Shown here piece by piece: positions 17,212 to 26,950 of a DNA stretch of 64,000 nt. The DNA comes from Burkholderiaceae bacterium (GTDB taxonomy: Bacteria > Pseudomonadota > Gammaproteobacteria > Burkholderiales > Burkholderiaceae_C), in assembly GCA_031253795.1 (NCBI GenBank), contig JAIRVR010000049.1, forward strand, positions 1-64,000. The letters are read 5' to 3'. Numbering within the stretch: position 1 is the stretch's first letter; the number at the start of each line of letters is the position of its first letter. A program made the position numbers and the translations under genes. The notes under the pieces are model-generated. The model was given only the letters and a program-made list of their open reading frames with translations, was not told the DNA's origin and did not search any database.

Positions 17212-18816
17212 TCAGAGCAGGCCCTCGATGGGCAGCCAGCCCAGCACCCTCAGCAGCAGGCGCTTGAGGGCATGGCTTCCGGGCTCGGTGGTCGTGGTCA
17301 CGGGGGCTGGGGGATGGCCGGCTTCATGGGTCCAGGACAGCCGGCCGCTGCTGTCCAGGCGCACCTGGTAGGCCGCCGTGGGCAGGCTGGCATCCAGGGT
17401 GGCGCTCATGCGCTGTGCCATCTCGGGGCTGTCGATCAGCAGGCCCATTTCGGTGTTCAGGTGGGCGGAGCGTGGGTCGAAATTGAACGAACCGACGAAG
17501 AGGCGCTGGCCATCGACGGCAAAGGTCTTGGCATGCAGGCTGGAGCCCGAGCTGCCGGGCCGGCTGCCCGAACCCAGGCCCGAGGCGGCGGCGGGCGAAC
17601 GGGGGCCATGGCCAGGCTCGGGGGCGTCCTGCTGCGGGGGCTGCCGGCGCAATTCGTACAGCTGCACACCCTGTTCGATCAGCGGGCGCCGGTACTTGGC
17701 ATAGCCGGCGTGGACGACCGCCACGTCCGTGGCCTCCAGGCTATTGGTCAGTACGCGCACGGCCACGCCCTGGCCGCTCAGGTCGGCGAGGGCACGCACG
17801 CCGGCCTGCGTGGGCACGAAATAGGGGGAGACCAGGTCCAGCCGCTGCCGTGGCTGGCCGATGGCCGGCGCCAGCTGGGTGATGAGCAGACCGTCGCGGG
17901 GGGCTTCGCCCAGCACCTTGGCGGGATCGTCGCTGACCAGGGTGGTGGGTACCCACCGCAGGGGCAACCGGCCTTCGAGCAGGTCGCGTGTGAAGGCGCT
18001 GCGTGCAACGGCGTCGGCATAGCTGCGGGCCTCGGGCCGGGCCACTTCGGTGGCCAGCTGCCGGTAGGCGCGCTCCACGGCATAGTCGGGCAGCTGCGGC
18101 AGCAGGCGATCCGCCGGATAGGCCGAGATGCTGTTCCAGTATTGGTCGAAGGACTGGGCGATGGCCGGGACCACGCTGCCCGTGGCGACCACGTCCAGAT
18201 CGGCGAACAGTACGCCGTCGGTGGCATCGAAGTACTCGTCGCCGATGTTGCGCCCGCCCACGATGCTGGCCTGGCTGTCCGCCGTGAAGCTCTTGTTGTG
18301 CATGCGGCGCTGGGTGCGCGAGAAGTCCGTCAGATAACCGAGGAATTTGGGCGTGCGCTGCACGAAGGGGTTGAACAGCCGGACCTCGATGAGCGGGTGC
18401 TGGTCCAGGGCGGCCAGCTCGGTATCCATGCCGGCCGTGCCGCCGTCGTCCAGCAGCAGGCGCACGCGCACGCCCCGGTCGGCCGCGCGGCGCAGCTCGT
18501 CGAGCAGCAGATGGCCCGTGGTGTCGGCACGCCAGATGTAGTACTGCACATCCAGGCTGCGCTGGGCGGCGCGCGCCAGCAGCACGCGCGCGGCAAAGGC
18601 ATTGCGCGCGTCGGACAGGGCATGGATGCCGCTGAGCCCGGGGTGCCGGGCCTGCAGCGGCGCCAGGGCCCGGCCCAGCAGCGTGTCCTGCGCCGGTCCG
18701 GGCGCCAGGGCCTGGGATTCGCTGCGCCCGGTCAGCGGCGGCAGGCTGCAGCCCGTGAGTATCAGGCCCAGGACCAGAAGCCGGGTCAGGGCGAGAATGC
18801 GTTGGAATGGGGGCAC
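17212..18816 (-). CDS. phospholipase D-family lipoprotein, cardiolipin synthase C-like
   Basis: 534 residues. The lipobox LILTGCS places the lipidated Cys at 23. Two HKD motifs are complete: H173-K175-D180 (MHNKSFTAD) and H428-K430-D435 (SLHAKTFAVDG), each followed by the expected Gly/Asn/Ser residues (GGRN; GSFNFDPRS). The overall architecture resembles ClsC, which makes cardiolipin from phosphatidylglycerol and phosphatidylethanolamine; other phosphatidyl transfer reactions are possible. A Gly/Ser/Pro-rich insertion at about 393-425 precedes the second motif. It lies 45 bp downstream of a PhoD phosphatase gene on the same strand. Confidence 0.88.
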   Translation of the reverse strand: MPPFQRILALTRLLVLGLILTGCSLPPLTGRSESQALAPGPAQDTLLGRALAPLQARHPGLSGIHALSDARNAFAARVLLARAAQRSLDVQYYIWRADTTGHLLLDELRRAADRGVRVRLLLDDGGTAGMDTELAALDQHPLIEVRLFNPFVQRTPKFLGYLTDFSRTQRRMHNKSFTADSQASIVGGRNIGDEYFDATDGVLFADLDVVATGSVVPAIAQSFDQYWNSISAYPADRLLPQLPDYAVERAYRQLATEVARPEARSYADAVARSAFTRDLLEGRLPLRWVPTTLVSDDPAKVLGEAPRDGLLITQLAPAIGQPRQRLDLVSPYFVPTQAGVRALADLSGQGVAVRVLTNSLEATDVAVVHAGYAKYRRPLIEQGVQLYELRRQPPQQDAPEPGHGPRSPAAASGLGSGSRPGSSGSSLHAKTFAVDGQRLFVGSFNFDPRSAHLNTEMGLLIDSPEMAQRMSATLDASLPTAAYQVRLDSSGRLSWTHEAGHPPAPVTTTTEPGSHALKRLLLRVLGWLPIEGLL

Positions 18817-18861
18817 GGCTGCATCATAGTGGCTGGTCCACGGCCCCCCTGGCCGCCCCTG

Positions 18862-20481
18862 TCAGCTGGACACGGGTCCGGGCCGCCGGTCTTCCACCGT
18901 GAAGCGCGCCAGCGTGTAGACGCGGCTGTCGGCGCGCATGGGATTGGCCACGGCGCGCAGCTCGCTGGTCCAGCGTTCGGGAGTGATGTCGGCCAGGCCG
19001 TAGCCGCGCTCCTCGCAGCGCGCCAGCAGCATATGGGGTGTATGGGCGGCCATGGCATCGACCTTGGCCTGGGTCGTGCCGCTGCGCGAGGTGATGGATG
19101 TACTGCAGAACTCGCTGGCCACCACGGGGTTGCCGCGCGCCGGTGCGGCCTCGCTGTCGGCATGCACGGCACAGACGAAATTCTGGTGCAGGTCGCCACC
19201 CAGCAGCACGCTGTTGCGCGGCGCGGGCTGGGCACCGCCCGGCGTGAGATGGCGCACCAGGCGCTGGCGCGCTGACGGATAGCCGTCCCAACTGTCCGTG
19301 GACTGCATGCCCGAAGGGTAGTGGCGCGCCGACAGCAGGGTGGGCTGGGCCAGCACGCTCCAGCGCACGGCCTCGCCGCCGTGGCTGTCCTGGGCCAGTT
19401 GGCGGTACAGCCACTGCTCCTGGCCCCAACCCAACAGGCTGCGCCGGGCGTCGGACAGGGCCGCGCAGTCGCCGGGGCGTATGCTGCCCTTGTCGGCCTC
19501 GCCGGGCAGGCGGCAGGCCTGGGCATCGCGGTACTGGCGGCCATCGAGCAGGTGCAGCCGGGCCAGCCGTCCCCACTGCAGGCTGCGGTAGATCTGCAGA
19601 CCGCCGTTGCTGCTGCCGGCCAGCGCACGCGGGCGCAGCGGCATGTTCTCGTAGAAGGCCTGCCAGGCGGCCATGCGCCGGGCCAGAAAGCGTGCTGCGT
19701 CGCCCACCCCCTGATCGGCCGCGTAATTGTTTTCCACCTCGTGGTCGTCCCAGGCCACGGACCAGTTGCAGATGGCGTGGGCCGCCTGCAGTTGGGGATC
19801 GCTCTTGTGCAGGGCGTAGCGGTCACGGTAGTCCTGCAGGGTCTGGGCCTGGCGCAGGGCGTGGGTGCGCGCCAGGCCCAGGGTCATGGCCGGTGTGGCG
19901 TACTCGTAGATGTAGTCGCCCAGAAACAGCACGAGGTCGGGAGCGTCCTGCACCACCTGGCGCCAGGCGGCGTAGTAGCCGTGTTCCCAGCGCTGGCAGG
20001 AGGCATAGGCCAGGCGCAGGCGCTGGGGCTGGCTGCCGTGGGCGGGCGCCGTGCGGCAGCGGCCCGTGGTGCTGACGGCATTGCCCAGCATGAAGCGGTA
20101 GTAGTACCAGCGGTCCGGCGCCAGCCCCGGGACCTGCACATGCACGCCATGGCCCCACTCGGGCAGGGCCATGGCCTCGCCGCTGCGCACGATCTGGCGG
20201 AACAGGGCGTCATGGGCCAGTTCCCAGCGCAGGCGCAGGGCCGGCATGGCCGAGCTGTCGGCTTCGCCCAGCGAGGAAAGGGGCGGTGTCAGCCGCGTCC
20301 ACAGCAGTACGTTGTCGGGTTCGGGATCGCCGCTGGCCACACCCAGCGTGAAGGGGTTGTGCGCGGGGCGTTCGCCAAGCCGGGCCCAGGCCGGCAACTG
20401 GCCCAGGGCGGTGGCCAGGCCCGCGGCCACCAGGAACTGGCGCCTGGGTGCAGGGACAAAGGCGCGTGAGGGCAGGGGCAT
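18862..20481 (-). CDS. phoD: PhoD-family alkaline phosphatase
   Basis: Exported metallophosphatase/phosphodiesterase, 539 residues. The N-terminus has a twin-arginine-like signal (PRRQFLVAAGLATALGQ), as expected for PhoD. Family motifs include NPFTLGVASGDPEPDNVLLW, DLVLFLGDYIYEYA, VAWDDHEVENNYA and VLLGGDLHQNFVC, which supply metal ligands. The usual role is phosphate release from phosphodiesters such as teichoic acids or phospholipids under phosphate limitation; no Pho box was identified here. It lies between a GGDEF gene and the phospholipase D-like gene, all on the minus strand with gaps of 45-51 bp, so an operon is plausible. Confidence 0.92.
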   Translation of the reverse strand: MPLPSRAFVPAPRRQFLVAAGLATALGQLPAWARLGERPAHNPFTLGVASGDPEPDNVLLWTRLTPPLSSLGEADSSAMPALRLRWELAHDALFRQIVRSGEAMALPEWGHGVHVQVPGLAPDRWYYYRFMLGNAVSTTGRCRTAPAHGSQPQRLRLAYASCQRWEHGYYAAWRQVVQDAPDLVLFLGDYIYEYATPAMTLGLARTHALRQAQTLQDYRDRYALHKSDPQLQAAHAICNWSVAWDDHEVENNYAADQGVGDAARFLARRMAAWQAFYENMPLRPRALAGSSNGGLQIYRSLQWGRLARLHLLDGRQYRDAQACRLPGEADKGSIRPGDCAALSDARRSLLGWGQEQWLYRQLAQDSHGGEAVRWSVLAQPTLLSARHYPSGMQSTDSWDGYPSARQRLVRHLTPGGAQPAPRNSVLLGGDLHQNFVCAVHADSEAAPARGNPVVASEFCSTSITSRSGTTQAKVDAMAAHTPHMLLARCEERGYGLADITPERWTSELRAVANPMRADSRVYTLARFTVEDRRPGPVSS

Positions 20482-20532
20482 GGCGGTACGGTGGGCAGTG
20501 GCGCAAAAAACGGACGCCGGCCGCAGCAGGGC

Positions 20533-22110
20533 TCATGTGCCGCCGTTGCCGCCTTCATCCGGTTGCCATTGTGCTCCCGAAGCGGTGGCGATGGAGCGTT
20601 GGCCGCGCTCCTTGGCCTGCAGCATGGCCGTGTCGGCGCGGCGCAGCACATCCATGCCGTTCTCATGTCCCTGCCATTGGGCCACGCCGGCGCTGAAGCT
20701 GGCGGCCCGGGGCAGGGCCGGCGGCAAGGGAGCGTCCTGCAGCGACTGTTGCAGCCGCTGCACGGCCTGAACGGCATCGGCCTGCGTGGCCTGGGGCAGC
20801 AGCAGGGCAAAGGCCTGGCCTTCGTGGCGGGCGATCACGTCCTCGGGACGCAGGCCCTGGCGTGCGAGCTGGGCCAGATGGACCAGGGCGGCGTCGCCTG
20901 CCGCATGGCCGTGCTCGGTGTTCAGGGCACGCATGCCGTCCATGTCCAGCAGGGCCACGCTCAGGGCCTGGCCGTGGCGCTGGGCGCGCGCCACTTCACG
21001 GTCAAGGGCCTCGCCCAGGCCCTGCCGGTTGAGCTGGCCGGTCAGCGGATCGTGGCGCGCGCGGCGCGCGGCCTCGTCCAGTTCCTGCTGCAGGTCGTGG
21101 ATGCGTGCTTCGCAGGCGTCGGCGTGGCCGCGCAGGGCCTGCAGTTCCTCATGGGCCACGCGGCTGCCCGAGGCCATGGTGCGCGCGGCCTCCAGCACCC
21201 GCTGCAGCAGGGGCGCTGCATCCTCCAGCCGCTGTACGTTGGCCAGCTGGCTGGCGGCCTCCTCCATCTGCGAGCCCAGCGACTCATGGCTGCGCGTGAT
21301 CTGGGCCAGGTGCTGGACAAAGCCGCTGAGCATGGCCTTGAGCGCTTCCTGGGCGGCCTGCATGCCGTCCTGCAGTTGCAGACGGCGATGGATGAGGGTT
21401 TGCAGTTCGCGCTGGGCCGTGGCCAGGGGCTCGGGCGACAGCGGCGGGGTGATGGCCTGCTCGATGGCGTCGAGCTGGGGTGCAAGCCAGCCGGCGTGGG
21501 CCGTATCCTGGGCCAGGTGCTGGACCAGGGCCTGCAGCAATTGCTGCAGCAGCTGCTGGACCTTGAGCTGGTCGGCCACGGCGAAGGACAGCGGATAGTG
21601 CTGGTCGTGCAGCCGGCGCGCGAGCGCCTGGGCATCCACGGGCGGGGACTGCAACTGCTCCATCAGCTGGGCATGGAGCTGGCCGGCCTTGCCGTCCTGG
21701 GTTTCCAGCAGGGGCAGCAGGGCCTCCATGCGCCGGGCCAGCTGCTGGGCAAGGTCTTCGGGCAGGGCTTCGATGGCCCGCGGGGCTGGCAGTTCCACGG
21801 GCCGGGCCGCGGCCGTGGGCGGCTGAAGGCTGGCATTGGCATAGGCCGCAATGGCCTGGCGCAGGCCTTGCCAGTCGCTGGCCTCGATGGCGGTTCCCAG
21901 TTGTTCGTGCAGGCGCTTCTGGGCCGGGGTCTGGGCCGGCAGCAGGGCGTGGATGTGGCGCATCTGGGTCTGGGGGAAGCTGGCCGGTCCGGGCACGCCG
22001 GCGGCCTGCTCATAGAGGCGCGTGTAATTCTCTGGCGTGGGCGGCAGGCGGTTCAGCGCCAGCTGCCTCAGGGTTTCGCGTGCGAGTTCGGAGACGGAGC
22101 GCTCGGCCAT
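20533..22110 (-). CDS. GGDEF-domain protein with degenerate signature (probably inactive cyclase)
   Basis: 525 residues. The N-terminal 330 residues are helical and Gln/Leu/Ala-rich (ELARETLRQLALNRLPPTPENY at the start resembles other diguanylate cyclases), followed by a coiled coil and a GGDEF fold beginning at RHDPLTGQLNR. The signature loop reads EGQAF (about 430-434) instead of GGDEF/GGEEF. The Gly pair and the metal-binding acidic residue are thus changed. Catalytic synthesis of c-di-GMP is unlikely; a binding or regulatory role is more likely. The start at 22110 has no obvious Shine-Dalgarno sequence; CTTGATACAAG lies 9 nt upstream. Confidence 0.85.
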   Translation of the reverse strand: MAERSVSELARETLRQLALNRLPPTPENYTRLYEQAAGVPGPASFPQTQMRHIHALLPAQTPAQKRLHEQLGTAIEASDWQGLRQAIAAYANASLQPPTAAARPVELPAPRAIEALPEDLAQQLARRMEALLPLLETQDGKAGQLHAQLMEQLQSPPVDAQALARRLHDQHYPLSFAVADQLKVQQLLQQLLQALVQHLAQDTAHAGWLAPQLDAIEQAITPPLSPEPLATAQRELQTLIHRRLQLQDGMQAAQEALKAMLSGFVQHLAQITRSHESLGSQMEEAASQLANVQRLEDAAPLLQRVLEAARTMASGSRVAHEELQALRGHADACEARIHDLQQELDEAARRARHDPLTGQLNRQGLGEALDREVARAQRHGQALSVALLDMDGMRALNTEHGHAAGDAALVHLAQLARQGLRPEDVIARHEGQAFALLLPQATQADAVQAVQRLQQSLQDAPLPPALPRAASFSAGVAQWQGHENGMDVLRRADTAMLQAKERGQRSIATASGAQWQPDEGGNGGT

Positions 22111-22173
22111 GGGAGGGTGCTTGTATCAAGATGCAAGGCCCTCCAGTGTGTCACGCTCCACCGCCTTGCGGCA

Positions 22174-23154
22174 TCAATCCGCGTTGACCATGACCAGCTT
22201 GCCCTGCACCTGGCGCGAGCCCATGCGCGCGTAGGCGGCGTGCAGTTCGGCCATGGGCATTGTGCGGTCGATGACGGGCTTGATCCGGCCCTGGCCGTAC
22301 CACTGGGCCAGCTCCTGCATCATGGCCGCGTTGGCCTTGGGCTCGCGCCGTGCGAACTCGCCCCAGAACACGCCCACCAGGGACGCGCCCTTGAGAAGGG
22401 GCAGGTTCAGGGGCAGGGCCGGAATGGGGCCGGCGGCAAAGCCAACGACCAGATAGCGGCCACGCCATGCGATGGAGCGGAAGGCCGGCTCGGCGAAGTC
22501 GCCGCCCACGGGGTCGTAGACCAGGTCCGGGCCCTTGCCGTCGGTGGAGGCCTTGATGGCCTCGCGCAAATCACCCTGGCTGTAGTTGATGGTGGCGTCG
22601 GCGCCCTGATCCCTGCACAGCGCGCATTTCTCCTCGGTGGAGGCCGCCGCGACCACGCGTGCACCTGCCGCCTTGGCGATCTGTATGGCCGCCGTGCCCA
22701 CGCCGCCGGCTGCGCCCAGCACCAGGACCGTTTCACCGGCGCGCAACTGGCCGCGGTCGATCAGCGCATGGTGGGAGGTAGCGTAGGTCATGATGAAGGC
22801 CGCCGCATCCACGAAACCGAATCCGTCGGGCAGGGGCATGCACAGCGCGGCCGGTGCCAGCGTATGTGTGCCGAAACCGCCCGTGCCCGAAAGGCAGGCC
22901 ACGCGCTGGCCCACGGCCAGGTGGTTGACGCCTTCTCCCACGGCCTGGACCACGCCCGCATATTCGGAACCGGGCACGAAGGGCAGGGGGGGCTTCATCT
23001 GGTACTTGTTCTGCACGATCAGCAGATCGGGGAAGTTCAGGCTCGCGGCCTTGACTTCGAGCAGCACCTGGCCGGGCCCGGGCTGGGGCGTGGGCAGCTG
23101 CGTCCACTGCAGTTGATCGACGCCCGTGGGCGTGGTGCAAAGCCAAGCGTGCAT
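22174..23154 (-). CDS. NAD(P)H:quinone oxidoreductase, zeta-crystallin-like (MDR family)
   Basis: 326 residues from the ATG at 23154, which follows AGGAG. Reduces quinones or enones with NADPH in the cytoplasm. The GroES-like catalytic domain ([37 protein letters not shown]) is followed by a Rossmann domain with the cofactor loop [18 protein letters not shown]. Zn-ligand residues of alcohol dehydrogenases are absent, as expected for quinone reductases. The in-frame upstream ATG at 23283 would add 43 residues unlike the family and overlap the divergent surE, so it was rejected. The surE gene is divergent, 115 bp away. Confidence 0.92.
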   Translation of the reverse strand: MHAWLCTTPTGVDQLQWTQLPTPQPGPGQVLLEVKAASLNFPDLLIVQNKYQMKPPLPFVPGSEYAGVVQAVGEGVNHLAVGQRVACLSGTGGFGTHTLAPAALCMPLPDGFGFVDAAAFIMTYATSHHALIDRGQLRAGETVLVLGAAGGVGTAAIQIAKAAGARVVAAASTEEKCALCRDQGADATINYSQGDLREAIKASTDGKGPDLVYDPVGGDFAEPAFRSIAWRGRYLVVGFAAGPIPALPLNLPLLKGASLVGVFWGEFARREPKANAAMMQELAQWYGQGRIKPVIDRTMPMAELHAAYARMGSRQVQGKLVMVNAD

Positions 23155-23269
23155 GTTGTCTCCTGGGTTTTGGAATGTCCCGGCGATGATAGGAGTGTGG
23201 CGGGAATGCCTCCTGTCCCTCGGGCGACGGAGCGCCCGCCTACAATCCGCAGCAACCCCTGCTGTATCC

Positions 23270-24055
23270 ATGAAGATTCTCATTTGTAACGACGACGGCT
23301 ATCAGGCGCCCGGCATCCACGCCTTGTACGAGGCCCTGCGCACGGTGGCCGAGGTCGAGGTGGTGGCGCCCGAGCACAACAACAGCGCCAAGTCCAATGC
23401 GCTGACGCTGAACGCGCCGCTGTACGTGCACCAGTCGCACAACGGTTTCCGCTACGTCAACGGCACGCCCGCCGACTGCGTGCACATCGCCCTGACCGGT
23501 CTGCTGGGCTACCGCCCCGACCTGGTGGTGTCGGGCATCAACAACGGCGCCAACATGGGCGACGACACGATTTATTCGGGCACGGTGGGCGCTGCCATGG
23601 AAGGCTTCCTGTTCGGGATTCCGGCCATTGCCTTCTCCCAGGTGGACAAGGGCTGGTCCGAGATCGAGGCTGCGGCCGCCACGGCGCGCCAGATGGTCAT
23701 GGACATGCAGTCCCGGCAGCTCATCGGCCTGTCGCCCTGGCTGCTCAATGTGAACATCCCCAATATGCCGCTGTCGGCGCTCAAGCCGCTCAAGCTGTGC
23801 CGCCTGGGGCGCCGCCATGCGGCCGAGCGTGTCATCACCCAGGAAAGCCCCCGCGGCGAGACCATGTACTGGATAGGCAGCGCAGGCGCGGCCAAGGATG
23901 ACTCCGAAGGCACTGATTTCCACGCCACGGCCCATGGCCATGTGTCCATGACGCCGCTCAAGGTCGACCTGACCGACCACGATAACCTGGGCTACTGGGC
24001 GCAGACGGCGGCCCGGCTGGCACCGGGCGCGGGCCATGCGGCGGAGGCGACGTGA
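23270..24055 (+). CDS. surE: 5'/3'-nucleotidase SurE
   Basis: Metal-dependent nucleotide and polyphosphate phosphatase linked to stationary-phase survival. 261 residues. The metal site begins at [13 protein letters not shown] (Asp-Asp pair), then Ser in [10 protein letters not shown] and Asn in [20 protein letters not shown]. The ATG at 23270 is the only start compatible with the conserved N-terminus. A TACAAT hexamer at 23241-23246 may be its -10 element, without a good -35. The stop overlaps the GTG start of pcm. Confidence 0.97.
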   Translation: MKILICNDDGYQAPGIHALYEALRTVAEVEVVAPEHNNSAKSNALTLNAPLYVHQSHNGFRYVNGTPADCVHIALTGLLGYRPDLVVSGINNGANMGDDTIYSGTVGAAMEGFLFGIPAIAFSQVDKGWSEIEAAAATARQMVMDMQSRQLIGLSPWLLNVNIPNMPLSALKPLKLCRLGRRHAAERVITQESPRGETMYWIGSAGAAKDDSEGTDFHATAHGHVSMTPLKVDLTDHDNLGYWAQTAARLAPGAGHAAEAT

Positions 24056-24852
24056 GCGAGCGCCGTCCCGGAGTTCCTTCTTGGGTGGCGCGCTCGGCGC
24101 AGACCCCGCCGCCGGCCTCGCGCGCGGCTCCTGCCCGCTCGCCGCTGGCACCGGCCGGTGCGCGCGGCGTGGCCGGCGCACCGCTGCAACCCTCGGGCCT
24201 GGGCCTGGACTCGGCCGCCGTGCGCGCGCGCATGGTCCAGCGCCTGGCTGGCGCTGGCATACAGTCGCCCGCCGTGCTGGCCGCCATGGGCAGCGTGGAG
24301 CGCCACAGGTTCGTGGACAGTGCCCTGGTCAACCAGGCCTATGAAGACACCAGCCTGCCCATAGGTCTGGGCCAGACGATTTCCAAGCCCAGCGTGGTGG
24401 CCCGCATGGTCGAGCTGCTGCTGGGCTCCGAGGCCGCCAAGGCCGGCCTCGGCCGGGTGCTGGAAATCGGCACGGGCTGCGGCTACCAGGCCGCCGTGCT
24501 GTCCCGGGTGGCGCGCGAGGTCTACTCCATCGAGCGCCTGCGCGGACTGCACGAGAAGGCACGCAGCAACCTGCGGCCCTGGCGTCTGGCCAATGTGCAC
24601 CTGATCTTCGGCGACGGCATGGATGGCTACGGCAGCGGAGCGCCCTACGCAGGCATCATTTCGGCCGCCGGTGGCGAGGGCATGCCCTCGGCCTGGTACG
24701 ACCAACTGGCCATGGGCGGCCGGCTGGTTGCGCCCATGGTCGTGACCGGAGGTAAGCAGGCACTGCTGGTGATTGACAAGAGTTCACACGGGTTTACGCA
24801 GTCGGTTTTGGAGGCGGTGAACTTTGTCCCCCTAAAATCGGGCATCGCCTAG
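24052..24852 (+). CDS. pcm: protein-L-isoaspartate O-methyltransferase
   Basis: Repairs isoaspartyl residues in aged proteins with S-adenosylmethionine. 266 residues with a GTG start at 24052 that overlaps the surE stop by 4 nt. A Pro/Ala-rich N-terminal extension of about 55 residues precedes the core, which contains [35 protein letters not shown] and the SAM-binding loop [16 protein letters not shown]. The family is typically near 210 residues, so the N-terminal extension accounts for the excess. It belongs to the surE-pcm-nlpD cluster. Confidence 0.95.
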   Translation: MSERRPGVPSWVARSAQTPPPASRAAPARSPLAPAGARGVAGAPLQPSGLGLDSAAVRARMVQRLAGAGIQSPAVLAAMGSVERHRFVDSALVNQAYEDTSLPIGLGQTISKPSVVARMVELLLGSEAAKAGLGRVLEIGTGCGYQAAVLSRVAREVYSIERLRGLHEKARSNLRPWRLANVHLIFGDGMDGYGSGAPYAGIISAAGGEGMPSAWYDQLAMGGRLVAPMVVTGGKQALLVIDKSSHGFTQSVLEAVNFVPLKSGIA

Positions 24853-24865
24853 AAGGGAATAGCTT

Positions 24866-25759
24866 ATGTTGGTATCGCGAAGTCTTGGGGCTTGGGGATC
24901 GGTGGTGCTTGCCGGAATGGTTCTGGCCGGCTGCTCGTCCCAAGTGAACAGGGCTCCCGTGGAGGATCGTGGCACGACGTCGACCTCTACCTCTTCGTCC
25001 TCTTCCGCCGGGTCGGCCGCCGTCAAGCCCCTGCCCGGTGTGGAAAACGCCGGCAAGCCCGGCTACTACACCATCAAGCCTGGCGACACCCTGATCCGCA
25101 TCGGCCTGGAAACCGGCCAGAGCTGGAAGGACATCGCCCGCTGGAACAACCTCGAGAATCCCAACCTGATCGAAGTCGGCCAGGTGGTGCGCGTGGTGCC
25201 TCCGACCAGCTCGACGGCCAGCGGTTCCGACAGCGGCAGCACGCGTTCGACGGCATCGTCCTCGACGAGTTCGTCCACCGTGGTGGCCACGCCCCTGCCG
25301 CCCGCCGTCGCAGGCGGCAGCACGTCCACGGCCACGCCGGCGGCCACCCCCGCACCTGCGCCCGCACCTGCAGCGGCCGCCAAGGGCGCCGACGACGTGG
25401 ACTTCATGTGGCCGGCTTCGGGCAGCCTGATCGCGGGCTTCGACGAAGCGCGCAACAAGGGCTATGACATCGCGGGCAAGGCCGGCGACCCCGTGGTCGC
25501 CGCCGCCGATGGCCGCGTGGTCTATGCCGGCGCAGGCCTGCGTGGCTACGGCAACCTGATCATCCTCAAGCACAACAACACCTATCTCACGGCCTACGCG
25601 CACAACCAGACGCTGCTGGTCAAGGAAGACCAGTCTGTGCGCAAGGGCCAGAAGATCGCCGAGATGGGCAGCACGGATGCCGACCGCGTGAAGCTGCACT
25701 TCGAAGTGCGCCGCCAGGGCAAGCCCGTCGACCCCTCGCGTTACCTGCCTTCGCGCTGA
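24866..25759 (+). CDS. nlpD: NlpD-like lipoprotein, LysM and degenerate M23 peptidase domains
   Basis: Envelope lipoprotein that activates N-acetylmuramoyl-L-alanine amidase at the division septum. 297 residues with lipobox LAGC (Cys23). A LysM domain lies at about 66-111 (YYTIKPGDTLIRIGLETG), then Ser/Thr and Ala/Pro linkers, then a C-terminal M23/LytM domain (about 185-297). The usual first metal-ligand His is absent (GYDIAGKAGDPV) although LHFEVR is kept, so the domain is probably regulatory and not a peptidase, as in NlpD/EnvC. It is preceded by pcm and followed with a 1-nt overlap by rluD; rpoS, often downstream of nlpD, is not here. Confidence 0.93.
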   Translation: MLVSRSLGAWGSVVLAGMVLAGCSSQVNRAPVEDRGTTSTSTSSSSSAGSAAVKPLPGVENAGKPGYYTIKPGDTLIRIGLETGQSWKDIARWNNLENPNLIEVGQVVRVVPPTSSTASGSDSGSTRSTASSSTSSSTVVATPLPPAVAGGSTSTATPAATPAPAPAPAAAAKGADDVDFMWPASGSLIAGFDEARNKGYDIAGKAGDPVVAAADGRVVYAGAGLRGYGNLIILKHNNTYLTAYAHNQTLLVKEDQSVRKGQKIAEMGSTDADRVKLHFEVRRQGKPVDPSRYLPSR

Positions 25760-26841
25760 TGGGCCGCGCCACGAAAAGCCCCGCACAAGCCCCTGCCCCG
25801 CAGGGGCTTGTTTCTTCTGAATCCAGCCTGGGGGAAGGCCTGCCCATGGGCGAGGCCGGGGACGAGGAAGCCGAAGGCGGCGAGCTGGAATCCGCCGCAC
25901 CCGAACTGCGCGAGATCACCGTGCCGCCGGCCCAGCATGGCCTGCGCGCGGACAAGGTGCTGGCCGAATGCGTGGCCGAGTTTTCCCGCAGCTATCTTCA
26001 GCAACTGCTTGCCCAGGGGGCGGTCTCGCTCAACGGCAGGCCGCTGGCCAAGCCTTCGGCCAAGGTGGCGGCGGGCGACCGCATGGTCCTGGAGATGCGG
26101 CCCACCCAGCAAAGCATGGCCTTCCAGCCCGAATCCATGGCGCTGGACGTGGTGCACGAGGACGAGCATCTGCTGGTGGTCAACAAGCCGGCCGGCCTGG
26201 TCGTGCATCCGGCCCCCGGCAACTGGACGGGAACCCTGCTCAACGGCCTGCTGGGCCGCGACCCCAGGGCGCGCGAGGTGCCGCGTGCAGGCATCGTCCA
26301 CCGTCTGGACAAGGACACCAGCGGCCTCATGGTCGTGGCGCGCAGCCGTGGCGCCATGGATGCCCTGGTGGCCATGATCGCCGCGCGCGAGGTCAGTCGC
26401 CAGTACCTCGCCATAGGCCACAAGGCCTGGGGCCCCCGCCGACACCGCGAGGTCGATGCGCCCATTGGGCGCGATCCTCGCAACCGCCTGCGCATGGCCG
26501 TGGTCGATCTGGCCCAGCATGCGGGCAAGACCGCGCGTACCGATTTCGACTGGATCGATGGCAATGACGAGGTCTGCCTGGTGCGCTGCACCCTGCACAC
26601 CGGGCGCACCCACCAGATCCGTGTGCACATGGCCTCGCTGGGCCATCCGCTGGTGGCCGACACCGTCTATGGCGGCCGCGAGGCTGCGGGGCTGACGCGC
26701 CAGGCCCTGCATGCATTCCGGCTGGCCTTCCGCCATCCCGTCACCGGCCAGGACCTGGTGCTGCATGCGCCCCTGCCACCTGATATGGCCCAGGCGCTGG
26801 AAAATTGGGGCCTGCGCTACAATCGCGACCAAAGCCTCTGA
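25759..26841 (+). CDS. rluD: 23S rRNA pseudouridine synthase RluD family
   Basis: Converts specific uridines of 23S rRNA (1911/1915/1917 in E. coli) to pseudouridine. 360 residues with an acidic N-terminal extension of about 50 residues, an S4 RNA-binding domain (VPPAQHGLRADKVLAECVAE to about 110) and the catalytic domain with HRLDKDTSGL, catalytic Asp184. RTHQIRVHMASLGHPLVAD is the conserved C-terminal element. The start ATG overlaps the nlpD stop in TGATG, which implies translational coupling. Assignment to RluD and not RluC rests on general similarity. Confidence 0.93.
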   Translation: MGRATKSPAQAPAPQGLVSSESSLGEGLPMGEAGDEEAEGGELESAAPELREITVPPAQHGLRADKVLAECVAEFSRSYLQQLLAQGAVSLNGRPLAKPSAKVAAGDRMVLEMRPTQQSMAFQPESMALDVVHEDEHLLVVNKPAGLVVHPAPGNWTGTLLNGLLGRDPRAREVPRAGIVHRLDKDTSGLMVVARSRGAMDALVAMIAAREVSRQYLAIGHKAWGPRRHREVDAPIGRDPRNRLRMAVVDLAQHAGKTARTDFDWIDGNDEVCLVRCTLHTGRTHQIRVHMASLGHPLVADTVYGGREAAGLTRQALHAFRLAFRHPVTGQDLVLHAPLPPDMAQALENWGLRYNRDQSL

Positions 26842-26950
26842 CCATCGCACGCATGGTTGCTGTGGAGCGCTTGCTTCCCTCCTTCTTTGATCCGGCGCGC
26901 CCCTCGTAGCCCTTGTGGCGCACGCGCCTTTGTTCCCGAGACGCTGAGCC

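Noticed and set aside
20491-23289. 932-codon ORF on the plus strand opposite the GGDEF and quinone oxidoreductase genes.
   Set aside because: The minus-strand genes have well-conserved domains and starts; the plus ORF has none.
26842-26950. GC-rich inverted repeat GGCGCG...CGCGCC between rluD and scpB as a terminator.
   Set aside because: The stem is only 6 bp with a large loop, and the T-run is three bases. Too weak to report as a feature.
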